DNA from: Dyella sp. AtDHG13
GTDB taxonomy: Bacteria > Pseudomonadota > Gammaproteobacteria > Xanthomonadales > Rhodanobacteraceae
Length of the DNA stretch: 64,000 nucleotides
Direction of reading: 5' to 3'
NCBI RefSeq assembly: GCF_003201105.1
Contig: NZ_QICJ01000007.1
Span: 62,001-126,000 of the forward strand
The translations under genes were made by a program, and so were the position numbers. Shown here piece after piece: positions 37,058 through 44,849 of the stretch. Within the stretch, counting starts at the first letter, position 1. Each line of letters opens with the position of its first letter. Below the pieces are notes generated by a model that did no database searches, had not been told where the DNA came from, and saw only the letters and a list, made by a program, of their open reading frames with translations.

Positions 37058-38518
37058 ATGGATAGTTTGGCGGCGAAAGTTGAAGCGGAGTGCTTCCGTT
37101 CAGAGTGCGTACCTCTTTGCGTAGATCTGGACGGGACGTTGATCCGCTCAGATCTGCTGGTGGAATCCGCACTGGCGCTGCTATCACGCAGCCCGCTCTC
37201 ACTGTTTTCCATGTTCGGCTGGCTATTGGGGGGCAAGGCCCATCTCAAGCGGGAAATAGCCAAACGGACGGTACTTGACGCTGCTCACCTACCCTATAAC
37301 GACGAGGTTGTCGCCTGGGTACGAGAACAGCAGGCAGTCCGCCCGGTGGTTTTATGCACAGCATCGGATGCGGGGCTCGCCGAAACCGTCGCCAAACACG
37401 TGGGCGGCTTCGATGCCGTGCTGGCCAGTGACGGAGAGCGCAATCTGTCGGGCACCCAGAAAGCGCAGGCGCTGATTGATCGCTACGGTGAGCGTGGTTT
37501 CGACTATGTCGGCAATGCCAAGGTGGATCTCAAGGTCTGGAAGCATGCGCGCGCAGCCGTCACGGTGGAAGCCGGTTCTTCACTCAGGCAAGCGGCATCC
37601 CGTGTGACGACGGTGGACAAACGCTTCGAACTGCCTGGCACGAGCCTGCGGGACTGGCTGAAAGCTTTCCGGGTCCATCAATGGATCAAGAATGCCTTGG
37701 TGTTCCTTCCGATGCTCGCCGCGCACCGCCTTTTTGACGCGGACGCCGCGCTGGCGACCGTGCTGGCATTCGCCTGCTTCAGTCTTTGCGCCTCAAGCGT
37801 CTACATCACCAACGACCTGCTGGATCTCGCCTCAGATCGCCAGCATCACCGCAAGCGGCAGCGACCCTTCGCCGCCGGCCACCTGCCCCTGCTCGCGGGG
37901 CCCGTTGTTGCCATTGGCCTTCTTCTTGTCAGTTTTGGCCTCGCCGCCCTGCTGCACGAAGTATTCGTCGCGGTCCTTGCGGGTTACTACCTATTGACCA
38001 GCGCCTACTCGCTGCGTTTCAAGCGCATCGTCATGCTCGACGTGGTGGTCTTGGCCACGTTGTATACCAGCCGGATCGTCGCGGGCACGGCAGCGATCCA
38101 TACCAAGCCGTCGTTCTGGCTGCTGGCGTTCTCCATGTTCCTGTTCCTCAGTTTGGCCATGGTGAAGCGATTTATCGAACTGCTCTCTGCCCAGAGGGCG
38201 GGCAAGATCAACGCCAGCGGCCGTGGCTACGACGTCGGTGACATACCGCTCGTTCAATCGCTCGGCGCGGCCAGCGGTTACCTGTCTGTCCTCGTGCTTG
38301 CACTGTATATCGACAGTCCGGACAGCCGCGCGTTGTACCATCACCCGCACTACCTGTGGTTGCTCTGCCCGGTACTGCTCTATTGGGTGAGCCGCACCTG
38401 GGCCATCGCCCATCGTGGCGTCATGCATGACGACCCGGTGGTATTCGCGGTCACCGACAGGCTCAGCCAGGTGCTGCTAATAATCTGCGCCACCGTCATC
38501 CTGTTCGCGATCCGATGA
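37058..38518 (+). CDS. HAD phosphatase-like domain fused to UbiA-type phosphoribosyl/prenyltransferase
   Basis: 486 aa. Residues about 18-185: HAD domain with D23-L-D25-G-T nucleophile motif, LCTAS motif II and GNAKVD as motif IV. Residues about 205-486: UbiA superfamily membrane enzyme with eight or so helices and the prenyl-diphosphate/PRPP motif N252-D-x-x-D-x-x-x-D260 followed by RKRQRP. Closest function by family and context is decaprenyl-phosphate phosphoribose synthase (mycobacterial Rv3806c), because DprE1- and DprE2-like genes follow directly. Inferred: UbiA makes polyprenyl-P-5-phosphoribose and the HAD half removes the 5-phosphate. Overlaps the next gene by 4 bp. Confidence 0.88.
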   Translation: MDSLAAKVEAECFRSECVPLCVDLDGTLIRSDLLVESALALLSRSPLSLFSMFGWLLGGKAHLKREIAKRTVLDAAHLPYNDEVVAWVREQQAVRPVVLCTASDAGLAETVAKHVGGFDAVLASDGERNLSGTQKAQALIDRYGERGFDYVGNAKVDLKVWKHARAAVTVEAGSSLRQAASRVTTVDKRFELPGTSLRDWLKAFRVHQWIKNALVFLPMLAAHRLFDADAALATVLAFACFSLCASSVYITNDLLDLASDRQHHRKRQRPFAAGHLPLLAGPVVAIGLLLVSFGLAALLHEVFVAVLAGYYLLTSAYSLRFKRIVMLDVVVLATLYTSRIVAGTAAIHTKPSFWLLAFSMFLFLSLAMVKRFIELLSAQRAGKINASGRGYDVGDIPLVQSLGAASGYLSVLVLALYIDSPDSRALYHHPHYLWLLCPVLLYWVSRTWAIAHRGVMHDDPVVFAVTDRLSQVLLIICATVILFAIR

Positions 38519-39819
38519 GCAAGGCCGGACAATCCTGGGGACGATACCCGAACGCAAGCCAGACCGTCGTTGCATTGAACGATCGCCGTGCAGAGCTGCC
38601 AGCATCCGCCGAATCGATACTGCCCTACGGCAACGGTCGCAGTTATGGTGATAGCTGCCTTAACGACGGTGGCACGTTGCTGCATGCCCGTTACATGGAC
38701 CGTTTCATCCGTTTCGACGCACAGACAGGCGTGTTTGAGTGCGAAGCCGGCTTGCTCTTCTCCGAGATCCTCGACCTGGTCGTGCCGCAAGGCTGGTTTC
38801 TGCCCGTCACGCCCGGCACAAAATTCATCACCGTTGGCGGCGCTATCGCCAACGATGTACATGGGAAGAACCACCACAAGGCCGGCACATTCGGCCGCCA
38901 TGTGCTGGAGTTCGAGCTATTGCGCTCCGATGGCAGCCGGCGCGTGTGCAGCCCGCAGCAAAACCCGGCATGGTTTGCCGCCACCATCGGTGGCCTAGGC
39001 CTGACTGGACTGATCACCCGTGTCACCATCCAATTGCGACGCGTGGCAGGCCCATGGATGAGCGCTGAGGTCTATCGGTTTCGCGATCTTTCGGAGTTCT
39101 TCCGACTCTCTCAGGCGTCGGACCGCGACTACGAATACACCGTGGCGTGGATCGACTGCGCGAGTCAGGGTAAAGCACTAGGGCGCGGCATCTTTACCCG
39201 TGCCAATCATGCGCCCGCGCATCCCGATAGCCGCCCCGGTGCCCCCTCGCGCCGCCTGCGTGTCCCTCTAACACCGCCGATATCGCTGATCAACCCGCTC
39301 AGTCTGCGTGTGTTCAACACTCTTTACTACCGCCGTCAACGTGAAAGCGTCAGTCACGTAACGATGCACTACGAACCTCATTTCTATCCACTCGACGGCA
39401 TCGGAAACTGGAATCGCATCTATGGCCCGCGTGGATTCATGCAATACCAGTGTGTGGTGCCCCCGGCGGCATCGCTGGATTGCATGGAGGTATTGGTGAA
39501 GACCATCGCCGCCTCCGGCGAAGGATCGTTTCTGGCAGTGCTCAAGCAGTTCGGTGACATCGCATCCCCGGGCATGCTCTCGTTCCCCCGCCCTGGTGCC
39601 ACCCTGGCGCTGGACTTCCCGAACAGGGGGGCTGGCACGCTCGCACTGCTCGATCGACTGGACGATATCGTGGCCGCCGCCGGAGGCGCGGTTTATCCCG
39701 CCAAGGATGCACGCATGCCTGCCCGTTACTTCAAACAATATTTCCCCGCCTGGGAATCCTTCAGCCATTACATCGACCCGAAGTTCTCTTCCAGCTTCTG
39801 GCGCAGGGTCACGGAGTAA
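38515..39819 (+). CDS. DprE1-like FAD oxidase (polyprenyl-phosphoryl-ribose 2'-oxidation)
   Basis: 434 aa. Seen: VAO-type FAD-binding domain with YGNGRSYGDSCLNDGG (38-53) as in DprE1, GTKFITVGGAIANDVHGKNH, and a C-terminal substrate domain ending YPAKDARMPARYFKQYFP. DprE1 oxidises the 2' hydroxyl of polyprenyl-phosphoryl ribose to the keto form, the first half of the epimerisation to arabinose. Assignment rests on the FAD motif and on its place between the UbiA-type and DprE2-like genes. Starts inside the previous stop (ATGA). Confidence 0.9.
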   Translation: MSKAGQSWGRYPNASQTVVALNDRRAELPASAESILPYGNGRSYGDSCLNDGGTLLHARYMDRFIRFDAQTGVFECEAGLLFSEILDLVVPQGWFLPVTPGTKFITVGGAIANDVHGKNHHKAGTFGRHVLEFELLRSDGSRRVCSPQQNPAWFAATIGGLGLTGLITRVTIQLRRVAGPWMSAEVYRFRDLSEFFRLSQASDRDYEYTVAWIDCASQGKALGRGIFTRANHAPAHPDSRPGAPSRRLRVPLTPPISLINPLSLRVFNTLYYRRQRESVSHVTMHYEPHFYPLDGIGNWNRIYGPRGFMQYQCVVPPAASLDCMEVLVKTIAASGEGSFLAVLKQFGDIASPGMLSFPRPGATLALDFPNRGAGTLALLDRLDDIVAAAGGAVYPAKDARMPARYFKQYFPAWESFSHYIDPKFSSSFWRRVTE

Positions 39820-39821
39820 GC

Positions 39822-40559
39822 ATGCAAAAGGTCGTCATCATCGGTGCCACATCCGCCATTGCAGAATCCACCGCGCGCCTTTACGCCGCTCGCGGGGCGC
39901 AGCTGTTTCTGGTGGCGCGCAATGCCGTACGCCTGAAGGATATTGCCGACGATCTGCGCGTGCGCGGTGCCCCGGAAGTGTTCCAAGCGACGCTCGACGT
40001 GAACGACGTACAGGATCACGCACGCCTGATCGAACAGATCTGGACGTCACTGGGACACGTTGACGTATTGCTAGTCGCACACGGCACACTGCCCGACCAG
40101 GCGCGGTGCGAAGCCTCCGTGGAGTGGGCACTCAGGGAGTTTGGGACCAACGGTGCCTCCACCATCGCTCTGCTCACCGCAGTAGCTCCACGCTTCGAAA
40201 CGCAGCGCAAGGGCGTGATCGCGGTCATCTCTTCCGTGGCGGGCGACCGGGGCCGCCAGAGCAACTACCTGTATGGGTCGGCGAAAGCAGCGGTGACCGC
40301 TTTCGCCAGTGGCCTGCGCCAACGCATGGCCAAGGTTGGCGTTAACGTGATCACCATCAAGCCGGGCTTCGTCGACACGCCAATGACGCGCGACTTCAAG
40401 AAGGGTGCGCTGTGGGCCAGGCCGGACGACATCGCTCTCGGCATTGCACATGCTGCCGACCGTGGGCGAAGCGTGGTCTACCTGCCTTGGTTCTGGCTGC
40501 CAATCATGCTGATCATCCGCCACGTTCCCGAATTCATCTTCAAGCGCCTCAAGCTCTAA
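39822..40559 (+). CDS. DprE2-like short-chain reductase
   Basis: 245 aa. Seen: SDR fold with GATSAIAESTARL (9-21, in place of the classical GxxxGxG), catalytic Ser137/138, Tyr151 and Lys155 in YGSAK, and a hydrophobic C-terminus (WFWLPIMLIIRHVP) that fits membrane contact with a lipid-linked substrate. DprE2 reduces the 2'-keto sugar to polyprenyl-phosphoryl-D-arabinose. It starts 2 bp after the DprE1-like stop. The pair is diagnostic for D-arabinofuranose donor synthesis. Confidence 0.9.
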   Translation: MQKVVIIGATSAIAESTARLYAARGAQLFLVARNAVRLKDIADDLRVRGAPEVFQATLDVNDVQDHARLIEQIWTSLGHVDVLLVAHGTLPDQARCEASVEWALREFGTNGASTIALLTAVAPRFETQRKGVIAVISSVAGDRGRQSNYLYGSAKAAVTAFASGLRQRMAKVGVNVITIKPGFVDTPMTRDFKKGALWARPDDIALGIAHAADRGRSVVYLPWFWLPIMLIIRHVPEFIFKRLKL

Positions 40560-41515
40560 TGTCCATGAACAAGATCGACAAGCATTCCAAGCTCGTGCTG
40601 ACTGGCGCGGCCGGTCTGGTCGGACAGAACCTGATCGTCGAACTGAAGGCCCAGGGCTATACCAACCTCGTCGCCATCGACAAGCACGCATACAACTTGG
40701 GCATTCTTCGCCAACTGCATCCGGACGTCCACGCGATCCAAGCGGACCTGGCCGAGGATGGTGATTGGACCGAATCCTTCGCCGGCGCGAGCTGTGTCGT
40801 GCAGTTGCATGCGCAGATCACCGGCAAATATACGGAACTGTTCACCCGCAACAACATCGACGCCACCAAGCGCGTGCTTGATGCGACACGTCGCCACGAC
40901 ATCCCTTACCTGGTGCACATCAGCTCATCTGTAGTGATATCGGTGGCCGATGACGACTATACGAACACCAAGAAGGCACAGGAAAAACTGGTCGTCGAGA
41001 GTGGCATCCCGCACTGCGTGCTTCGCCCGACCCTAATGTTCGGCTGGTTCGATCCCAAGCACTTGGGCTGGCTATCTCGCTTCATGGCCAAGACCCCGGT
41101 ATTTCCCATTCCCGGTGACGGCCGCTACATGCGTCAGCCTCTATACGAGCGCGACTTTTGCCGTTGCATCGCGCGCTGCATCGAGACGCAACCGGAAGGC
41201 GACGTCTATGACGTCGTGGGCGACACGCGCATCGACTACGTGGACATCATCAAGACGATCAAGCGGGCGAAGGGCTTACATACCTTGATCGTGCACATCC
41301 CCTACGGCTTGTTCCACTTTCTGTTGCGCGTGTACGCAGTCTTCAGCGGCAAGCCTCCTTTCACGGCCGACCAGTTAAAAGCCTTAACTGCGGGCGACGA
41401 ATTCCATGGCATTGATACAGAGAAGGTGTTCGGCTTTCGGCAAACACCATTTGCCGACGCCATCAAAGAAAGCTATTGCGACCCACGCTACAGCGCGATT
41501 GTTCTAAAGCGCTAA
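40559..41515 (+). CDS. NAD-dependent epimerase/dehydratase family protein
   Basis: 318 aa. ATG at 40559 overlaps the preceding TAA by one base; a second Met lies two codons on. Seen: extended-SDR motif TGAAGLVGQNL (15-25), HISSSVV, and the catalytic Y-x-x-x-K as YTNTK. A hydrophobic patch around IPYGLFHFLLRVYAVF may touch the membrane. It could act on a nucleotide sugar or on a lipid-linked sugar; context does not decide. Confidence 0.82.
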   Translation: MSMNKIDKHSKLVLTGAAGLVGQNLIVELKAQGYTNLVAIDKHAYNLGILRQLHPDVHAIQADLAEDGDWTESFAGASCVVQLHAQITGKYTELFTRNNIDATKRVLDATRRHDIPYLVHISSSVVISVADDDYTNTKKAQEKLVVESGIPHCVLRPTLMFGWFDPKHLGWLSRFMAKTPVFPIPGDGRYMRQPLYERDFCRCIARCIETQPEGDVYDVVGDTRIDYVDIIKTIKRAKGLHTLIVHIPYGLFHFLLRVYAVFSGKPPFTADQLKALTAGDEFHGIDTEKVFGFRQTPFADAIKESYCDPRYSAIVLKR

Positions 41516-41631
41516 CTTCAAGACCGGGGCGGCCCAGTACCGGAGCGGATCCACGGCCAGTCATCAGGCGGCAATAGTCGCGACGAGCGCGCCCCAAGGT
41601 AGCTGAAGCAACTTCCGGACACGGACCAGAA

Positions 41632-42939
41632 ATGCAAGCAATGCAAGCCAAGACAGTGATCGAACCTTGGACTAGTCCATTCCTTTTTTTTGGATTGGCA
41701 TTCATCCTTATGGCGTCCAAAAGTCCAGACTCACTTACAAACGCGCAGTTCTGGGCGGAAGATGGCAGCGTCTTCTTTCAACAGCAGTTTGGCTCCCATC
41801 TTCCTCGCATCGGCACCGCATATGCCGGCTATCTCCACGTGTTACCGCGACTAATAGCATGGCTTGCCTCATTCTTCAGCCATGGCAAGGCGCCGCTCAT
41901 CTATAACCTATTTGCTTGTTTTATCACTTCGTGGAGCATGTGCTACACCGCATTGCGCTTGCGTCCGTTTCTGCCAATGGTGCTTACGCTCGCGATTTTC
42001 CTGCTAGCCCCAATCAACGGTGAGATCTTCGGCACGCTCACGAACGTTCAGTGGTTCACCCAGTTTGCACTTGTCGCGCTATGTATGCCGGTTGGAGATG
42101 GTTACCGAGAGGCTCGTAATGAAATATTTGTCTCGGTTCTTGTTGTGCTAATCGGGCTTACCGGTCCCGCCGCTATTTTCTTGACCATGATCAATCTCGG
42201 CATCCTGGGAGGGGCATGGATACTCGCACGTGTTCGTCCTTCTTGGCCGTTGTCCATGGGACTCCGCCAATACGTAGCGCGACTGCCTAGCCTACGAATC
42301 ATTCTTATCGCGCTCTGCGCGCTAATCCAGCTTCTTTTCGTGGTGACGAATTCGCCAGCCGCAACGAATGAAATCACCGGCATCGCACAATACGGCATAC
42401 CTAAGCTCATAGGCGTGATGCTTGGCCACATCATTCCAGTTCACGTGTTCGGATTCCATTTCATTCCACCCGTATTGTGGCTCCTGATCGAATTGGCCCT
42501 CGTGCTAACCATCGTGCGTTCGGTGCGACTCCCGTTCGAAGCAAAAATCAGCATTATGCAGCTGCTAGCCTTCAGCCTACTAGTTGCATTCAGCGCCGCA
42601 GCTCTGAAGGACACGCGAGCCATGCTCCAATTCGCGACAAGCGACCGCTACTTCTATACGTTGAAGTTCGTGTTCTGGTGGATGACCTACCTTGCACTGG
42701 CTAGCCGGACTCTAGGCAGACAGACAGATTCACTCGCACTCGTGCTCTGCACGATCATTTACGTCGCGCTGATAAATGGAGCCCCCCTCCAGCGAAAGAA
42801 CCTGCAAGATCTAGAATGGAAGAAGCATGCAACTGAATTGAAGGCACAAGGCCCTCACTACCTGCCTATCAATCCTTCGCCTTGGGCTGTGAAGGTCATC
42901 ACACGTCCCGCTGTTGATAACTCGGCCACGGCTCAGTGA
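41632..42939 (+). CDS. Multi-pass membrane protein, candidate GT-C glycosyltransferase
   Basis: 435 aa, about ten hydrophobic helices. Seen: the first extracytoplasmic loop holds FWAED GSVFF with Glu43-Asp44, the place where GT-C enzymes carry their catalytic acid pair. Codon use is visibly more A/T-rich than in core genes, which suggests acquisition by transfer. GT-C enzymes use polyprenyl-phosphate sugars, exactly what the three genes upstream would make, so an arabinofuranosyltransferase role is a reasonable inference. A flippase/polymerase-type protein is the alternative. Confidence 0.65.
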   Translation: MQAMQAKTVIEPWTSPFLFFGLAFILMASKSPDSLTNAQFWAEDGSVFFQQQFGSHLPRIGTAYAGYLHVLPRLIAWLASFFSHGKAPLIYNLFACFITSWSMCYTALRLRPFLPMVLTLAIFLLAPINGEIFGTLTNVQWFTQFALVALCMPVGDGYREARNEIFVSVLVVLIGLTGPAAIFLTMINLGILGGAWILARVRPSWPLSMGLRQYVARLPSLRIILIALCALIQLLFVVTNSPAATNEITGIAQYGIPKLIGVMLGHIIPVHVFGFHFIPPVLWLLIELALVLTIVRSVRLPFEAKISIMQLLAFSLLVAFSAAALKDTRAMLQFATSDRYFYTLKFVFWWMTYLALASRTLGRQTDSLALVLCTIIYVALINGAPLQRKNLQDLEWKKHATELKAQGPHYLPINPSPWAVKVITRPAVDNSATAQ

Positions 42940-43055
42940 CCAGCGCTGGAATCCTATAGCCACAAGCGTTGCAATGATTCCCTCAATCGCAGCCTCATCC
43001 ACGCCCTGACAGACCAATCACTAACGACCAGCCAACCACTTAGCAGAGAAATGCC

Positions 43056-44357
43056 GTGAACAAACAAAGAATAGCCGTGCTCGGTGCCGGCCCCATGGGC
43101 CTCATGGTCGCTATGGAGCTGCTGAAGCAAGGCCATGATGTCGATATCTATGAACGTGATGACCGCATTGGAGGCATGTCGGCTAGTTTCAACTTCGAAG
43201 GACTAGAGATCGAGCGGTATTACCACTTCATTTGTAAAACCGACTTTCCATTGTTCCAGTTGCTGGACGAGCTAGAGCTGTCGGACAGGCTGCGCTGGAC
43301 AGATACGAAAATGGGCTTCTTCTACAACGGCAAGCTCTACAAGTGGGGTACGCCGATGGCCTTACTCACTTTTGACGGGCTGAGCCTGATCAGCAAGTTC
43401 CGTTACGGCCTGCATGCCATGTTCACTAAGAGCATCAAAGACTGGCGCCCCTATGATCGCATGAACGCCACAACCTGGTTGCGTAGGTGGATCGGCGAAC
43501 GAGCATACAACGTGCTCTGGAAGAGCCTCTTCGAACTGAAGCTGTTCGAATACAGCGAGAATATTTCTGCCGCGTGGATTGGCACCCGCATCAAGCGTGT
43601 GGCCCTGTCGCGCCGCAGCCTTATGCAGGAAACCATGGGGTACCTTGAAGGCGGTTCAGCTGTACTGCTAGAGAAGATGGAGCAGTTCATCGTGAAGAAC
43701 GGCGGTCGCATCCACCTGAGATCAGGCATTGACCGTGTGGAAGTACGAGATGGCAAGGTGTCAGGCATCGTCATCAATGACGAAACCATCTCCTGCAACA
43801 GCGTGATTTCCACGGCGCCCATCCAGTACGTTCCGCGATTGGTTCCAACCCTTCCCGCCGATTTCGTCGAACGAATCGAAACCATCAAGAACATCCCGGT
43901 CGCCTGCGTCATCCTGAAGCTCAAGCAGCCCCTAAGCGAGAACTTCTGGATGAACATCAACGATCCTTCGATTGAGATCCCGGGTGTGATCGAGTACTCC
44001 AACCTCAACAAGATGTCACCCTCGATCGTATATGCCCCCTTCTACATGCCCAAGACGCATCCGAAGTGGTCCGAGAGTAATGAAACGCTGATCGAGGAAG
44101 TGATTGGTTACCTGCACAAACTCAATCCTGCGTTCCGTCCGGACTGGGTGTTGGCAAAGCATTGCCATCGTTATGAGTTCGCCCAGACCATCTGCCCGCC
44201 TGGGTTCTATGACATGCTGCCCAGCATGAAAACGCCTGTGGATGGTTTCTTTATGGCTGACACGGGTTATTACTACCCAGAAGATCGATCAATCAACGAG
44301 AGCATCGAGGTCGCCAAGGCTCTGGCGACTGCAGCGATCGGTACGCAGGCACTCTAG
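43056..44357 (+). CDS. FAD-dependent oxidoreductase (amine-oxidase/UGM-like)
   Basis: 433 aa. Seen: FAD-binding VLGAGPMGLMVAMELLKQG at the N-terminus, ERDDRIGGMSASF, and the C-terminal GFFMADTGYYYPEDRSINESI (in parts). The family includes protoporphyrinogen-oxidase-like and UDP-galactopyranose-mutase-like proteins found in sugar-polymer clusters. True UGM is about 370-400 aa and has a different C-terminal motif, so the reaction remains unknown. GtrA follows one base after its stop. Confidence 0.82.
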   Translation: MNKQRIAVLGAGPMGLMVAMELLKQGHDVDIYERDDRIGGMSASFNFEGLEIERYYHFICKTDFPLFQLLDELELSDRLRWTDTKMGFFYNGKLYKWGTPMALLTFDGLSLISKFRYGLHAMFTKSIKDWRPYDRMNATTWLRRWIGERAYNVLWKSLFELKLFEYSENISAAWIGTRIKRVALSRRSLMQETMGYLEGGSAVLLEKMEQFIVKNGGRIHLRSGIDRVEVRDGKVSGIVINDETISCNSVISTAPIQYVPRLVPTLPADFVERIETIKNIPVACVILKLKQPLSENFWMNINDPSIEIPGVIEYSNLNKMSPSIVYAPFYMPKTHPKWSESNETLIEEVIGYLHKLNPAFRPDWVLAKHCHRYEFAQTICPPGFYDMLPSMKTPVDGFFMADTGYYYPEDRSINESIEVAKALATAAIGTQAL

Positions 44358-44358
44358 G

Positions 44359-44751
44359 ATGAACAGGCAGTTCGTGCTGTTCCTCTTCGCAGGCGGCGTC
44401 GCCGCCTGCGTCAATTTCTTCTCGCGCATGCTGCTTAGCCTCTGGCTAGTCTACGGCGCAGCCATCGTCGTTGCCTATGTGCTGGGCATGATTACCGCGT
44501 TCGCGCTCAACCGCGCATTGGTCTTTAGGCGTGTTAGTCATTCCATGCGGCATCAGGTGTTTTGGTTCACCGTGGTGAATCTAGCGGCGGTGCTACAGAC
44601 TCTTGCAATTAGCCTCCTGCTTGCCGAGTGGCTATTCCCGCGCATGGGGCTTACCTGGCATCCTGAAACGGTTGCCCACGCTTTTGGCGTTGCAGTACCC
44701 GTGGTGACCAGCTTCATTGGCCACAAGTACCTCTCATTCAAGAGCCACTGA
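44359..44751 (+). CDS. GtrA-family membrane protein (putative lipid-linked sugar flippase)
   Basis: 130 aa, four membrane helices. Seen: FLFAGGVAACVNFFSRMLL and the conserved FALNRALVFR in the middle, and FIGHKYLSFK at the end, all GtrA hallmarks. GtrA proteins are thought to flip polyprenyl-phosphate sugars across the inner membrane. Context: last gene of the cluster with the arabinose-donor genes, so it may flip polyprenyl-P-arabinose to the GT-C-like protein. Confidence 0.9.
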   Translation: MNRQFVLFLFAGGVAACVNFFSRMLLSLWLVYGAAIVVAYVLGMITAFALNRALVFRRVSHSMRHQVFWFTVVNLAAVLQTLAISLLLAEWLFPRMGLTWHPETVAHAFGVAVPVVTSFIGHKYLSFKSH

Positions 44752-44849
44752 TCCGGCCAACGTAGCGTGAAGCGATCGGGTAAGGCCTCCACCCACATTA
44801 TGCCGCCTCACGCGAATGCTCGTTGCTGCCGGCCTTGCATATCCCTTGA

